From Phycisphaerales bacterium (GTDB taxonomy: Bacteria; Planctomycetota; Phycisphaerae; Phycisphaerales; UBA1924), in the NCBI GenBank assembly GCA_017642965.1, contig JAEPOJ010000004.1:1-64000 (forward strand): a stretch of DNA of 64,000 bases, in the 5' to 3' direction. This document shows, piece by piece, positions 18,028-25,660 of the stretch. How positions within the stretch are numbered: the stretch's first letter is position 1; each line of letters opens with the position of its first letter. Below the pieces are notes generated by a model. The model worked only from the letters and a program-made list of their open reading frames with translations, ran no database searches and had not been told where the DNA came from. A program made the position numbers and the translations under genes.

Positions 18028-18744
18028 ATGAGTACCGATACGCACCCCATCTCGAGCGATGAGCATGACGCCCAACACGGGTCGCCAGATGTCCGAGTCT
18101 TCTCAGCGAACGAACCGGCGAAGCATCCGGATCAAGCCAAGGACAAAAAGCCCCCGAAGCCACCCAAAAAGACGCTCTTTGAGCGTGTAGAGGCGTTTGT
18201 TTCGAAGCTCTCGACGCGGAACAAGTTCTGGAACCGGGTCTGCTCCATGATCTGGCTGCCGTACGCGTATCGCTCGGGCATCACGATGTCCGGCGATGAG
18301 AACACCTACCGCGCCACGCTGCCTTTCCGCCGCTTCAACAAGAACTGGTACAACGCCATGGCGGGCGCGGCACTGCTCGGGAACTCGGAGATCGCTGGCG
18401 GGAACTACGTATTCTCGGTGTGCGGCGGCGACTACACGGTCGTGTGCAAGCATCTGGAATACAAGTTCTTGCGTCCCTGCCACGGCCCTGCGGAATACCG
18501 CATGACCCCGCTGGATGATATCCACGCCCTGGTCGCAACCGGTGAAGAGTTCAACATCGCGATCCGAATGGACATCGTTCAGGTCCTGGTGCCGATGAGC
18601 GAGCAGCGGCTCAAGGAAGAAGTAGAGGATGCAGGCACCAGCGCTCCGAAGCCCAAGCGTGTCGGGCGTTGCACCGCGACCTTCCACGTCACGCCCAAGG
18701 CCCACCATAAAGCCAAGAAGCAGCGTGGGACCGGCAAGGCATGA
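18028..18744 (+). CDS. Hypothetical protein, probable hotdog-fold (DUF4442-like)
   Basis: 238 aa. The first 50 residues are polar and low-complexity with a Lys/Pro-rich run (KDKKPPKPPKKT). The centre (residues ~65-175) contains YRATLPFRRFNKNWYNAMAG followed by a segment with AALLGNSEIAGG, reminiscent of DUF4442/YiiD-type thioesterase-fold proteins in which an R-N-x-x-x-x-M-A-G helix packs against the sheet. The C-terminus is basic. A hotdog fold is my inference from this pattern; function unknown. The stop overlaps the next ATG by 4 nt, so it is co-translated with the membrane protein downstream. Confidence 0.6.
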   Translation: MSTDTHPISSDEHDAQHGSPDVRVFSANEPAKHPDQAKDKKPPKPPKKTLFERVEAFVSKLSTRNKFWNRVCSMIWLPYAYRSGITMSGDENTYRATLPFRRFNKNWYNAMAGAALLGNSEIAGGNYVFSVCGGDYTVVCKHLEYKFLRPCHGPAEYRMTPLDDIHALVATGEEFNIAIRMDIVQVLVPMSEQRLKEEVEDAGTSAPKPKRVGRCTATFHVTPKAHHKAKKQRGTGKA

Positions 18745-19979
18745 ACGCGCACGAGCACGCGATCGCACCTGACCACAAGCCTTCGAACCCCATCGTCTGG
18801 GGCGCGTACCTCGCGTGCTCTTGGACCTGGTGCATCGGCATGTTCATGCCCGCGCTGCTGCTGCGGGATTTCGGCTGGCTCGGCTTCATCGTGTTTGCCG
18901 TGCCGAACGTGCTCGGCGCAGCAGCGATGGGCTGGGTGCTGACCTCACGCAAGCAGTCTGAAGACTTCGTTGCTCGCCACCCTCAGGCGATCTGGTGGTT
19001 CTCGGTCGTCACGATCGCCTTCCACGTGTTCTGGGTATTGTGGGTGTTCGAGTATCTCCGCATGGCGCTGCCGATGACGAAGAATGCGAGCTACGGGCTC
19101 ATCTCTTCGTTCATCGCATTCTGGCTGGTCTCCAAGCGTTCGAGCTACTTCAACCGGATGCCTCAGCTTGGCACTGTGCTCTGGATCCTGAGCTTCCTTG
19201 TGCTCATCGCCACCTTCGTGCTGCCCGACCTGCAGCCGATCTCTGAGCAGTTCCATGAGGCGCACCCGAGCACCCCCAAAGCGCTGTTCCTCTTGCCGTT
19301 GAGCGTCTTTGGTTTCCTGCTCTGCCCCTACCTCGATATCACCTTTCATCACGCGCGCCAGCAGCTTGGCACCAAGGTCAGGGGTCGAATCGGGTTCACT
19401 GTCGGTTTCGGCATCATGTTCGCCGCGATGATCCTCCTTACGACCCGCTACGCGCCGATGACCGTCGATGCGCTGAGCAACGGGACCATCGCAAACCCGA
19501 CGCAGACGCCATGGATCGGCGCGGCCTTGTTGGGGCACATCCTGTTCCAGTGGGTGTTCACGGTGCAGGTCCACATGGACCGAGTCAAATCGCTGCCAAT
19601 CGAGCGTGTGCCGGCGTACCGCTACCTGATCGGGCTCGGGCTGCTGGCTGGCTTGGTGGGCTTCTACGCCAACAAGCTTCCGGCATATACCGGCATGAAC
19701 GCGGGTGAGATCGTCTACCGCTGCTTCATGGGCGCGTACGGGCTGGTGTTCCCGACCTATGTCCTGTACCGCGCGGTGCTCGCACGCAACGGTGCGAAGC
19801 CCATGTCGATGGGCGCCGTGTGGGGCGCGATCGTCCTTGCAACCCCGATGTTCTGGATGGGATTCATTGAGGGCGATCTACCCTGGCTCATCACCGGGAT
19901 GGGGGTTGTTCTGATGATCGCCGGCGTCGGGCTGGTCAATCGCCGCCAGAGCATCGCGGGCGGCTCGACCGGCAAGTGA
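18741..19979 (+). CDS. Polytopic integral membrane protein, function unknown
   Basis: 412 aa with roughly 10-12 hydrophobic segments spread along the whole length. The first helices (WGAYLACSWTWCIGMFMPAL and FIVFAVPNVLGAAAMGWVL) are loosely reminiscent of sodium/solute-symporter-like proteins, but no signature is present. Inner-membrane location is secure; transport is only a guess. It overlaps the preceding hotdog-like gene by 4 nt. Its last 102 bases overlap the 3' end of the convergent queG gene. Confidence 0.65.
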   Translation: MNAHEHAIAPDHKPSNPIVWGAYLACSWTWCIGMFMPALLLRDFGWLGFIVFAVPNVLGAAAMGWVLTSRKQSEDFVARHPQAIWWFSVVTIAFHVFWVLWVFEYLRMALPMTKNASYGLISSFIAFWLVSKRSSYFNRMPQLGTVLWILSFLVLIATFVLPDLQPISEQFHEAHPSTPKALFLLPLSVFGFLLCPYLDITFHHARQQLGTKVRGRIGFTVGFGIMFAAMILLTTRYAPMTVDALSNGTIANPTQTPWIGAALLGHILFQWVFTVQVHMDRVKSLPIERVPAYRYLIGLGLLAGLVGFYANKLPAYTGMNAGEIVYRCFMGAYGLVFPTYVLYRAVLARNGAKPMSMGAVWGAIVLATPMFWMGFIEGDLPWLITGMGVVLMIAGVGLVNRRQSIAGGSTGK

Positions 19980-21020
19980 ATCCGCCGGATGCTGCTCAGC
20001 CATACGCCGCAGCTTGCTGACCGCTGACGCTTGCTGATCGCCACTGAGCCCGACGAACTGATTCGAAATAACGATCGCCGCGTTTCGCTGCATCATCCCC
20101 AGCTTCGCCCGCTTCATGGCCGAGCCCTGGAACGCCTCTCGCCGGTCATCCTCGTCCCAGCCCAGCACCTGCAGCAAATCGAAGCCGTGCCGATCGGATC
20201 GGTACGCCGGGTTGGCGTCCTCCCCTAAGAGCGACGTTGGCTTGCTTGAGTTGTGCGGGCAGACCTCCTGGCACACGTCGCACCCGTACACCCAATCGCC
20301 CATCTGCGATGCGAGCCGGGGATCGATGTCGCTGCGGTGCTCGATCGTCAGGTAGCTGATACACCGACGCGCATCCACTCGGTATGGCGTGATGGCTCGC
20401 GTGGGGCACGCGTCGATGCACCGGGTGCAGGTGCCGCAGTGGTCCGCAACCCGCTCAACGCTGGGCGGGTTTTCGGCTTCGATCGTCATCACGATCCCGC
20501 CGAGTAACATATAGCTGCCCAATCTTGGGTGGATGATCAGCGTGTGCTTGCCGACCCAGCCGATCCCGGCGCGTTGTGCGAGATCTCGTTCGGGGAGCGG
20601 GGCGGTATCCACGATGGCCTTGAACGCCGCGTCGGGGTGCTCCTGCTGCAGTTCGAGCAGGAGCTTCACCAATCGCTTTTTCATGAGCTTGTGGTAGTCT
20701 TTGCCCCGGGCATAGCGAGCGATGCGGCCTCGCCCGGGCTGCGTTGGCGGTTCCGCGTTGTCCGAGCGTGACGCGTAGAGGTCCCCCACCACCAGAGCGC
20801 AACGTGCACCATCGAGGATGGTGCGGGGTTCGGTGCGTTTATCGTTGTTCATGGCGAGGTACCCCATCTCGCCGTGCATGCCCGCATCAATCCATTCGCG
20901 GAGCGCGTCCGGGTGCTCGATCGGTTCGAGCGACGCGATCCCCGCGCAGGCGAAGCCAAGAGCCCTCGCTCGTTCGATGAGCTGCGCTCCGAACTGCTGG
21001 GATGTGGATCGCGTCGTCAC
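19878..21020 (-). CDS. queG: Epoxyqueuosine reductase
   Basis: 380 aa. It reduces epoxyqueuosine to queuosine at the wobble base of GUN-anticodon tRNAs with cobalamin and two [4Fe-4S] clusters. Visible are the central RAGIGWVGKHT block with the catalytic Asp just before it (VDTAPLPERD), and cluster ligands CGTCTRCIDACPTRAI and CDVCQEVCPHN. A C-terminal HEAT-like helical part follows (MKRAKLGMMQRNAAIVI). The last ~25 residues are polar and unconserved; they are encoded by bases that also encode the end of the opposite-strand membrane protein. Confidence 0.92.
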   Translation of the reverse strand: MTTRSTSQQFGAQLIERARALGFACAGIASLEPIEHPDALREWIDAGMHGEMGYLAMNNDKRTEPRTILDGARCALVVGDLYASRSDNAEPPTQPGRGRIARYARGKDYHKLMKKRLVKLLLELQQEHPDAAFKAIVDTAPLPERDLAQRAGIGWVGKHTLIIHPRLGSYMLLGGIVMTIEAENPPSVERVADHCGTCTRCIDACPTRAITPYRVDARRCISYLTIEHRSDIDPRLASQMGDWVYGCDVCQEVCPHNSSKPTSLLGEDANPAYRSDRHGFDLLQVLGWDEDDRREAFQGSAMKRAKLGMMQRNAAIVISNQFVGLSGDQQASAVSKLRRMAEQHPADSLAGRAARDALAAIDQPDAGDHQNNPHPGDEPG

Positions 21021-21038
21021 GCTCGATCGTAGCGGCGA

Positions 21039-21881
21039 TCAGACACCCGCGGGCTGCGCGATCCATGCGTACATGAGATCTGCCGCGTCCTTGAGGACCT
21101 GCTCGGCGTCATCGCGCAGGCCCGGGCACCAGTGCTTGGGATACTCGTAGACGATCCATCCGCTGTAGTCCATGCTCTGCAGTGTTTGGAAGAGCTTCTG
21201 GAGCGGGTAGACACCCTTGCCGAGCTCGACTGGATTCCCGTCCTCGTCGACATCCATGACGCGGACAACCCTGAGGGCATCACCCAGCAAGGCGATCTCT
21301 TCGATCGGGCACGCGCCGGAGTTCACGCCCGCTTGCACGTTGTACGACGCGCCCAGCCATTGGAGATTGACACGGTCGATCAGATCACGCAGCGCGGCCG
21401 CGCGCGCGAACGAGCCCGCGTTCTCGATCAGCAATCGCACGTCGGTGTTCCGGCAGGTCTGGGCCGCGAGCGCGAGACGCTCTGTGACACGCCGCATGCC
21501 CCACGTGCGGGGCTCGGTGGTGGGGAGCTCGCATCCAAAGACACGAACGAACTTGACGCCGGCGCGATCCGCCACATCGACGAACGCCTTGGTCTCGGGC
21601 ACGCCCGTTTCTTCGTTGACCCACATCCTGCCGATCAGCGGCGGGTCGATCTGGGTGTCGTACTTCACCCCAGTCGAGAGGCAGAGCGGGATGACCCCTG
21701 CGTCGTCGAAGATCGAATTGACCCGATCGGGCTCGAGGGACATGGGGTCGCTCGCGAGGCGGTCAGATTCGTCGAGGAAGCTCCGCATGTCCACGCCCAG
21801 ATAGCCGCAGCTCGATGCGAGCGAGGCGACCTGGTCGAGGGGCATGGTCGGGCAGGCGAGGGTGGAGAACGCGATCTTCAT
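21039..21881 (-). CDS. Sugar-phosphate isomerase/epimerase-like TIM-barrel protein
   Basis: 280 aa, AP-endonuclease-2/xylose-isomerase-like TIM barrel. The N-terminal KIAFSTLACP beta-strand, the repeating strand pattern (VKFVRVFGCE, VRLLIENAG, LQWLGASYNVQAG, VRVMDVDEDGN, YSGWIVYEYP) and acidic residues at strand ends are typical of metal-dependent sugar epimerases and inosose/hydroxypyruvate isomerase relatives. Substrate unknown. It lies 18 nt upstream of queG in the same direction and is divergent from kynA; neither neighbour helps to assign it. Confidence 0.75.
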   Translation of the reverse strand: MKIAFSTLACPTMPLDQVASLASSCGYLGVDMRSFLDESDRLASDPMSLEPDRVNSIFDDAGVIPLCLSTGVKYDTQIDPPLIGRMWVNEETGVPETKAFVDVADRAGVKFVRVFGCELPTTEPRTWGMRRVTERLALAAQTCRNTDVRLLIENAGSFARAAALRDLIDRVNLQWLGASYNVQAGVNSGACPIEEIALLGDALRVVRVMDVDEDGNPVELGKGVYPLQKLFQTLQSMDYSGWIVYEYPKHWCPGLRDDAEQVLKDAADLMYAWIAQPAGV

Positions 21882-22024
21882 GACGGTTTGATCCTGTGTG
21901 ACGAGTCAGTTTGAACGCCCATCCCGGGCCCCACAAGTGTATGTCAGGCGACCGGTCGCTGCACACCCGATCGGGTACGCGTAGACTCTGTGACGCACCT
22001 TTCCCAACCCTCAGGAGCGATCGC

Positions 22025-22864
22025 ATGAGCTGCCCCCGCGACTTCGAGTCCACGATCCACACGGATCTGGGCGACAAGATGACCTACTCCCGCTTTCTCC
22101 GCCTCGACAAGCTACTGGACTGTCAGGAGATCCACTCCGACCCGCCGCACCACGACGAGATGCTCTTCATCATCCAGCACCAGACGAGCGAGCTGTGGCT
22201 GAAGCTCATGATCCATGAGATGCGTGAGGCGCTGGAGTACGTCAAGTCCGACAAGCTCGCCCCGGCTTTCAAGATAATGAGCCGCATCAAGCACATCCAG
22301 TCGCAGCTGCTCAGCCAGTGGGACGTGCTCGCGACGCTGACCCCCTCGGAGTACACCCAGTTCCGCTACGCGCTTGGAACCGGGTCCGGGTTCCAGAGTG
22401 TGCAGTATCGCATCATCGAGTTCTTGATGGGCAATAAGGACGCGAAGATGATCCCGGTGCACGCGCACGACCCCGGGCACGTTGAGCAACTCACAACGGC
22501 GCTCAACACCCCGAGTGTGTACGACGAGTTCATCCGCTACCTCGCCCGCAACGGCTTCGACATACCGGCCGAGGTCACCGAGCGCGATATCACCGTCCCG
22601 CACCAATCCAACCCCGGCGTGCTCCAGGCGTTCGTCAGGGTGTATCAGCATCCCAAGGAGTACTGGGAGGCCTACGAGATGGCGGAGAAACTCGTCGATA
22701 TCGAAGAGATCTTCTCGCACTGGCGCTTCCGCCACATGAAGGTTGTCGAGCGTGTCATTGGGTACAAGACAGGCACCGGGGGCTCCTCGGGTGTCCCCTT
22801 CCTGCGCAAAATGATCGACCACCGCTTCTTCCCGGAGCTCTGGGAAGTCCGCACCCACCTCTGA
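22025..22864 (+). CDS. kynA: Tryptophan 2,3-dioxygenase
   Basis: 279 aa haem enzyme that opens the indole ring of L-tryptophan to N-formylkynurenine. The conserved FIIQHQTSELWLKLMIHEM near residues 47-65 includes the haem-pocket His. The C-terminal HMKVVERVIG plus YKTGTGGSSGVPFLRKM contains the axial His region and the substrate loop. ATG 22025 has AGGAG 7 nt upstream; an open frame continues to 21911 but is unconserved. The stop is 8 nt before kynU, a clear two-gene operon for tryptophan to anthranilate and alanine. The formamidase step (kynB) is not in this window. Confidence 0.95.
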   Translation: MSCPRDFESTIHTDLGDKMTYSRFLRLDKLLDCQEIHSDPPHHDEMLFIIQHQTSELWLKLMIHEMREALEYVKSDKLAPAFKIMSRIKHIQSQLLSQWDVLATLTPSEYTQFRYALGTGSGFQSVQYRIIEFLMGNKDAKMIPVHAHDPGHVEQLTTALNTPSVYDEFIRYLARNGFDIPAEVTERDITVPHQSNPGVLQAFVRVYQHPKEYWEAYEMAEKLVDIEEIFSHWRFRHMKVVERVIGYKTGTGGSSGVPFLRKMIDHRFFPELWEVRTHL

Positions 22865-22872
22865 GCACACGC

Positions 22873-24147
22873 ATGAATCTATCAGAAGCCCAGAACACCA
22901 TCGAGTTCGCCGTCGCCAAGCTGGGCGACGGGGCACTCACCGAAGCGGCAATCGTCGAGCACATCCACCCGCTCTTTTCGCGCGTACTGGAGCGGAACGG
23001 ACGCTCAGGCGAGATCTACCTCGCCAACCACTCGCTCGGCCGGCCGCTGGACATGGTGGCGCAGGTCGTCCAGGGCGCGCTCGACGGGTGGTACACGGAG
23101 CTCGATGGCGTGTGGGGCTCGTGGCTCGCCGCTCGAGAGATGTACAGGTCGCAGGTCGCGGGGCTGCTAAACTGGGGCGATGCGAAGGGGATCGTGCCCA
23201 AGACCAGCGCGGCGCAAGGGCTCCGCGCAGTGATCAACTCGCTCCCTTCGAGCTACCCGAAGATCGTCAGCAGCCGCTGCGAGTTCGATTCGATCGACTT
23301 CGTGCTCAAGGGATACGCGCACAAGGCGCGAGCCGCGGTACGATGGGTCGAACCCGACGAACACGATCTACTGCGGGTGGATGACATCATCGACGCGATC
23401 GATGAGTCAACCGATCTCGTGGTCGTTTCTGGGGTCTGCTTCGTGACCGGTCAGCTGGTTCAGGGCCTCGATCGCCTGATCAAGCACGCACACACGCACG
23501 GGTGCCTCGTGCTGCTCGACACCTACCACGCGATGGGCGTGCTCGATCTGGACTACCTCGCCCTGGGCGCAGACTTCCTGATCGGGGGGAACTACAAATA
23601 CACCCGCGGCGGGGCCGGCGCGTGCTTCCTCGCGGTCAACCCCCGCCATCTGAACCCAGCGGGCGGCGTGCCCGAACGCGACGCGGTCTTCCCGATCGAT
23701 ACCGGCTGGTTCGCGAAGCAGGACCCTTTCGCGTACAAGCGTTCAGACGATCCCGCGTACGCCCACGGCGGGGATGCATGGCTCGAAGCGACACCGCCCA
23801 TACTCACCTACTACCAATCCCTCCCGGGGCTGATGCTGACCAGCTCGATCGGTGTGGATCGCCTGCGGGCGTACTCGCTGGAGCAGCAGGCGCTGCTCGC
23901 TCGCACGCTCGAAGAGCATGGCACAACGCCCAGATTGCTCGAGCACCGTGGCGCGTACCTGCTCGTCGAGCACGATGATGGACGAACGGCCATGACCGAG
24001 CTGAAGCAGGCGGGGATCAATGTGGATGCACGCCCGCTCCCACGATCCGGACGCTGGGTCATCCGATTCTGCCCGGACATCCTCAATACGCGTGATGAGC
24101 TGGTCGAATCAGCGCGACGCGTGGGCGGCGTGCTCGGATCAGGTTGA
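22873..24147 (+). CDS. kynU: Kynureninase
   Basis: 424 aa fold-type I PLP hydrolase cleaving kynurenine (or 3-hydroxykynurenine) to (3-hydroxy)anthranilate and alanine. Family marks are LANHSLGRPLD at the N-terminus, the cofactor Asp in LLDTYHAMGVLD, and the Schiff-base Lys 242 in GGNYKYTRGGAG. This is close to the short bacterial form that carries a GG-N-Y-K-Y-x-x-G-G-x-G loop. It directly follows kynA. The 3' end overlaps the convergent histidine-kinase gene by 9 bp. Confidence 0.93.
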   Translation: MNLSEAQNTIEFAVAKLGDGALTEAAIVEHIHPLFSRVLERNGRSGEIYLANHSLGRPLDMVAQVVQGALDGWYTELDGVWGSWLAAREMYRSQVAGLLNWGDAKGIVPKTSAAQGLRAVINSLPSSYPKIVSSRCEFDSIDFVLKGYAHKARAAVRWVEPDEHDLLRVDDIIDAIDESTDLVVVSGVCFVTGQLVQGLDRLIKHAHTHGCLVLLDTYHAMGVLDLDYLALGADFLIGGNYKYTRGGAGACFLAVNPRHLNPAGGVPERDAVFPIDTGWFAKQDPFAYKRSDDPAYAHGGDAWLEATPPILTYYQSLPGLMLTSSIGVDRLRAYSLEQQALLARTLEEHGTTPRLLEHRGAYLLVEHDDGRTAMTELKQAGINVDARPLPRSGRWVIRFCPDILNTRDELVESARRVGGVLGSG

Positions 24148-24996
24148 TTCCGGGCTTGGACCGGGGAGCACGATCACGAAATCTGTGCCCTTGCCGACCT
24201 CGGAGTGCAGCTCGAGGTGCCCTTGGTGTGCTTCGATGATCCGGCGTGCGGTCGGGAGCCCCAGCCCGGTCCCCCCGGATCTGGTCGTGAAGTACGGGCG
24301 GAAGATCTTGGAACGGGTCTCCTCATCGATCCCCGGCCCCGTGTCCGTGACATGGATCGAGACACACGCCTGGTCGTGATCATCCGTTCCGCTCGTCACT
24401 CGCAGAATCAGGTCCTTCGTCCCCGAGTCCTGTTGTTCCATCGCATTGACGGCGTTGAGCATCAGGTTCAGGAGCGCCTGCTTGAGGTGGTACGCGTCGA
24501 TATGCAGCTCGGGTGAGACCGGTGGCGTCTCGATGCGGAGGCGTACGCCCGCGTTCTCGGCGGTCGGCGCGAAGAAATCTGTCAGCTCCTGAACGAGCTG
24601 GTTGATCGATGCGTTCGCCAGACTCAGGCGCAGCTCGCCCGCGTACTCCAGGAAGTCCTCCAGGATGCCACGCAGGCGCTCTGTTTCGCGCGCCAGCGCC
24701 TCGATGCGCCGCACGAGTCGCTGTTTCTCGCCATGTTCGATCGCGGAGTCCTCGATCGCCTCTTTGAGGAGTTGTGCGTTGAGTCCGATGGTTGAGAGCG
24801 GGTTCTTGATCTCGTGGGCGAGCCCGCCGGTCATGGATCCGATCTCCGCGAGATGCTCGGCCGCCTGCGCACGGCGTTGGGCCAGCTGCTCTCTGGCCAC
24901 AGACAGACGGACGCGCCGGGCCGCGAGGATGTACGCCAGGGCGCCCCCGATGAACGCCCCGCACAGCACCAGCATGATTCCGAGCGTCAGGCTCAT
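24139..24996 (-). CDS. Membrane-anchored sensor histidine kinase (NtrB/ZraS-like), orphan
   Basis: 285 aa. One N-terminal membrane helix (LGIMLVLCGAFIGGALAYIL) leads directly to the HisKA domain; the phospho-acceptor is His 61 in GGLAHEIKNPLS. The HATPase domain shows the N box (LLNLMLNAVNAM), G1 (DTGPGID), F box (FRPYFTT) and G2 (GGTGLGL). There is no periplasmic or PAS sensor domain, so the signal must come through the membrane helix or a partner. No response regulator is adjacent. The H-box type is the one that usually pairs with NtrC-family regulators, such as the one at 62.5 kb; this pairing is inference. Confidence 0.9.
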   Translation of the reverse strand: MSLTLGIMLVLCGAFIGGALAYILAARRVRLSVAREQLAQRRAQAAEHLAEIGSMTGGLAHEIKNPLSTIGLNAQLLKEAIEDSAIEHGEKQRLVRRIEALARETERLRGILEDFLEYAGELRLSLANASINQLVQELTDFFAPTAENAGVRLRIETPPVSPELHIDAYHLKQALLNLMLNAVNAMEQQDSGTKDLILRVTSGTDDHDQACVSIHVTDTGPGIDEETRSKIFRPYFTTRSGGTGLGLPTARRIIEAHQGHLELHSEVGKGTDFVIVLPGPSPEST

Positions 24997-25080
24997 CCGA
25001 TCCTCTGGGTGGTCGAAAGAAAAACCGAGACGAGCGGATGCTCATCCCGGATCAACTTTACGCAGCGCATGAACGTTCGA

Positions 25081-25413
25081 TCAGCGCCGGGGGGTGCGAG
25101 AATAGGTGCGGCGTGGGACGACCACCTCGGGCGCGTCCGTGTCCTCGCCTTCCGGCACCTCGCGGTGTACGCGTGTTGCGCGCCAGCCCTTCTCGTTCTG
25201 TTCCGCGTCGTAGGTGACGCTGGAGCCATCCTTGAGCACACGGAAACCTTCGCCCTCGATGACGGTGAAGTGGACGAAGATGTCCTGACCCTCGGGGCCG
25301 ATGATGAAGCCGAACCCTTTCCGTGGGTCGAACCACTTCACATTCCCGTTGACACCGTGCAGGGCGTTGGATGATCCGCCTTCTGCGTTCGGTTTTGTTT
25401 CGTTCTCCGACAT
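25081..25413 (-). CDS. Cold-shock domain protein
   Basis: 110 aa. A ~20-residue polar lead is followed by a complete cold-shock OB fold: GNVKWFDPRKGFGFI (RNP1) and DIFVHFTVI (RNP2), then VTYDAEQNEKGWRA. A basic, unstructured tail (PRRTYSRTPRR) ends the protein; tails of this sort occur in larger bacterial Csp variants. It binds single-stranded RNA/DNA. ATG 25413 is preceded by GGGGGAA. The 247 nt upstream to pnp could hold a long leader. Confidence 0.9.
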   Translation of the reverse strand: MSENETKPNAEGGSSNALHGVNGNVKWFDPRKGFGFIIGPEGQDIFVHFTVIEGEGFRVLKDGSSVTYDAEQNEKGWRATRVHREVPEGEDTDAPEVVVPRRTYSRTPRR

Positions 25414-25585
25414 GGCGTTCCCCCGGGGATGTCCCGATCCCCAATCACATCTCAGCGTACCCCGGGGATGGTGGTGATCCCAGAAGTAAAACGGACAGCC
25501 TTGACGCATGCTTAGGTATGCGTAATGCCTATACAACCCGGCCTACCGCCCTCCCAGCATACCAAATTCCGAGCGTGCGTCAAAT

Positions 25586-25616
25586 AGCCCGCTGGGACGC
25601 GGGTTCCCAGCGGGCT
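25586..25616 (-). terminator. Terminator hairpin after pnp
   Basis: Perfect 12-bp GC-rich stem (25586-25597 / 25605-25616) with 7-nt loop, 44 nt beyond the pnp stop on the minus strand. Only a short ATTTG follows, so termination may be weak or the hairpin may protect the 3' end. Confidence 0.6.
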
Positions 25617-25660
25617 GAATTTCAGTCGGATGCCCCGATTCCGGGCTTCGGAAGGGGGTT

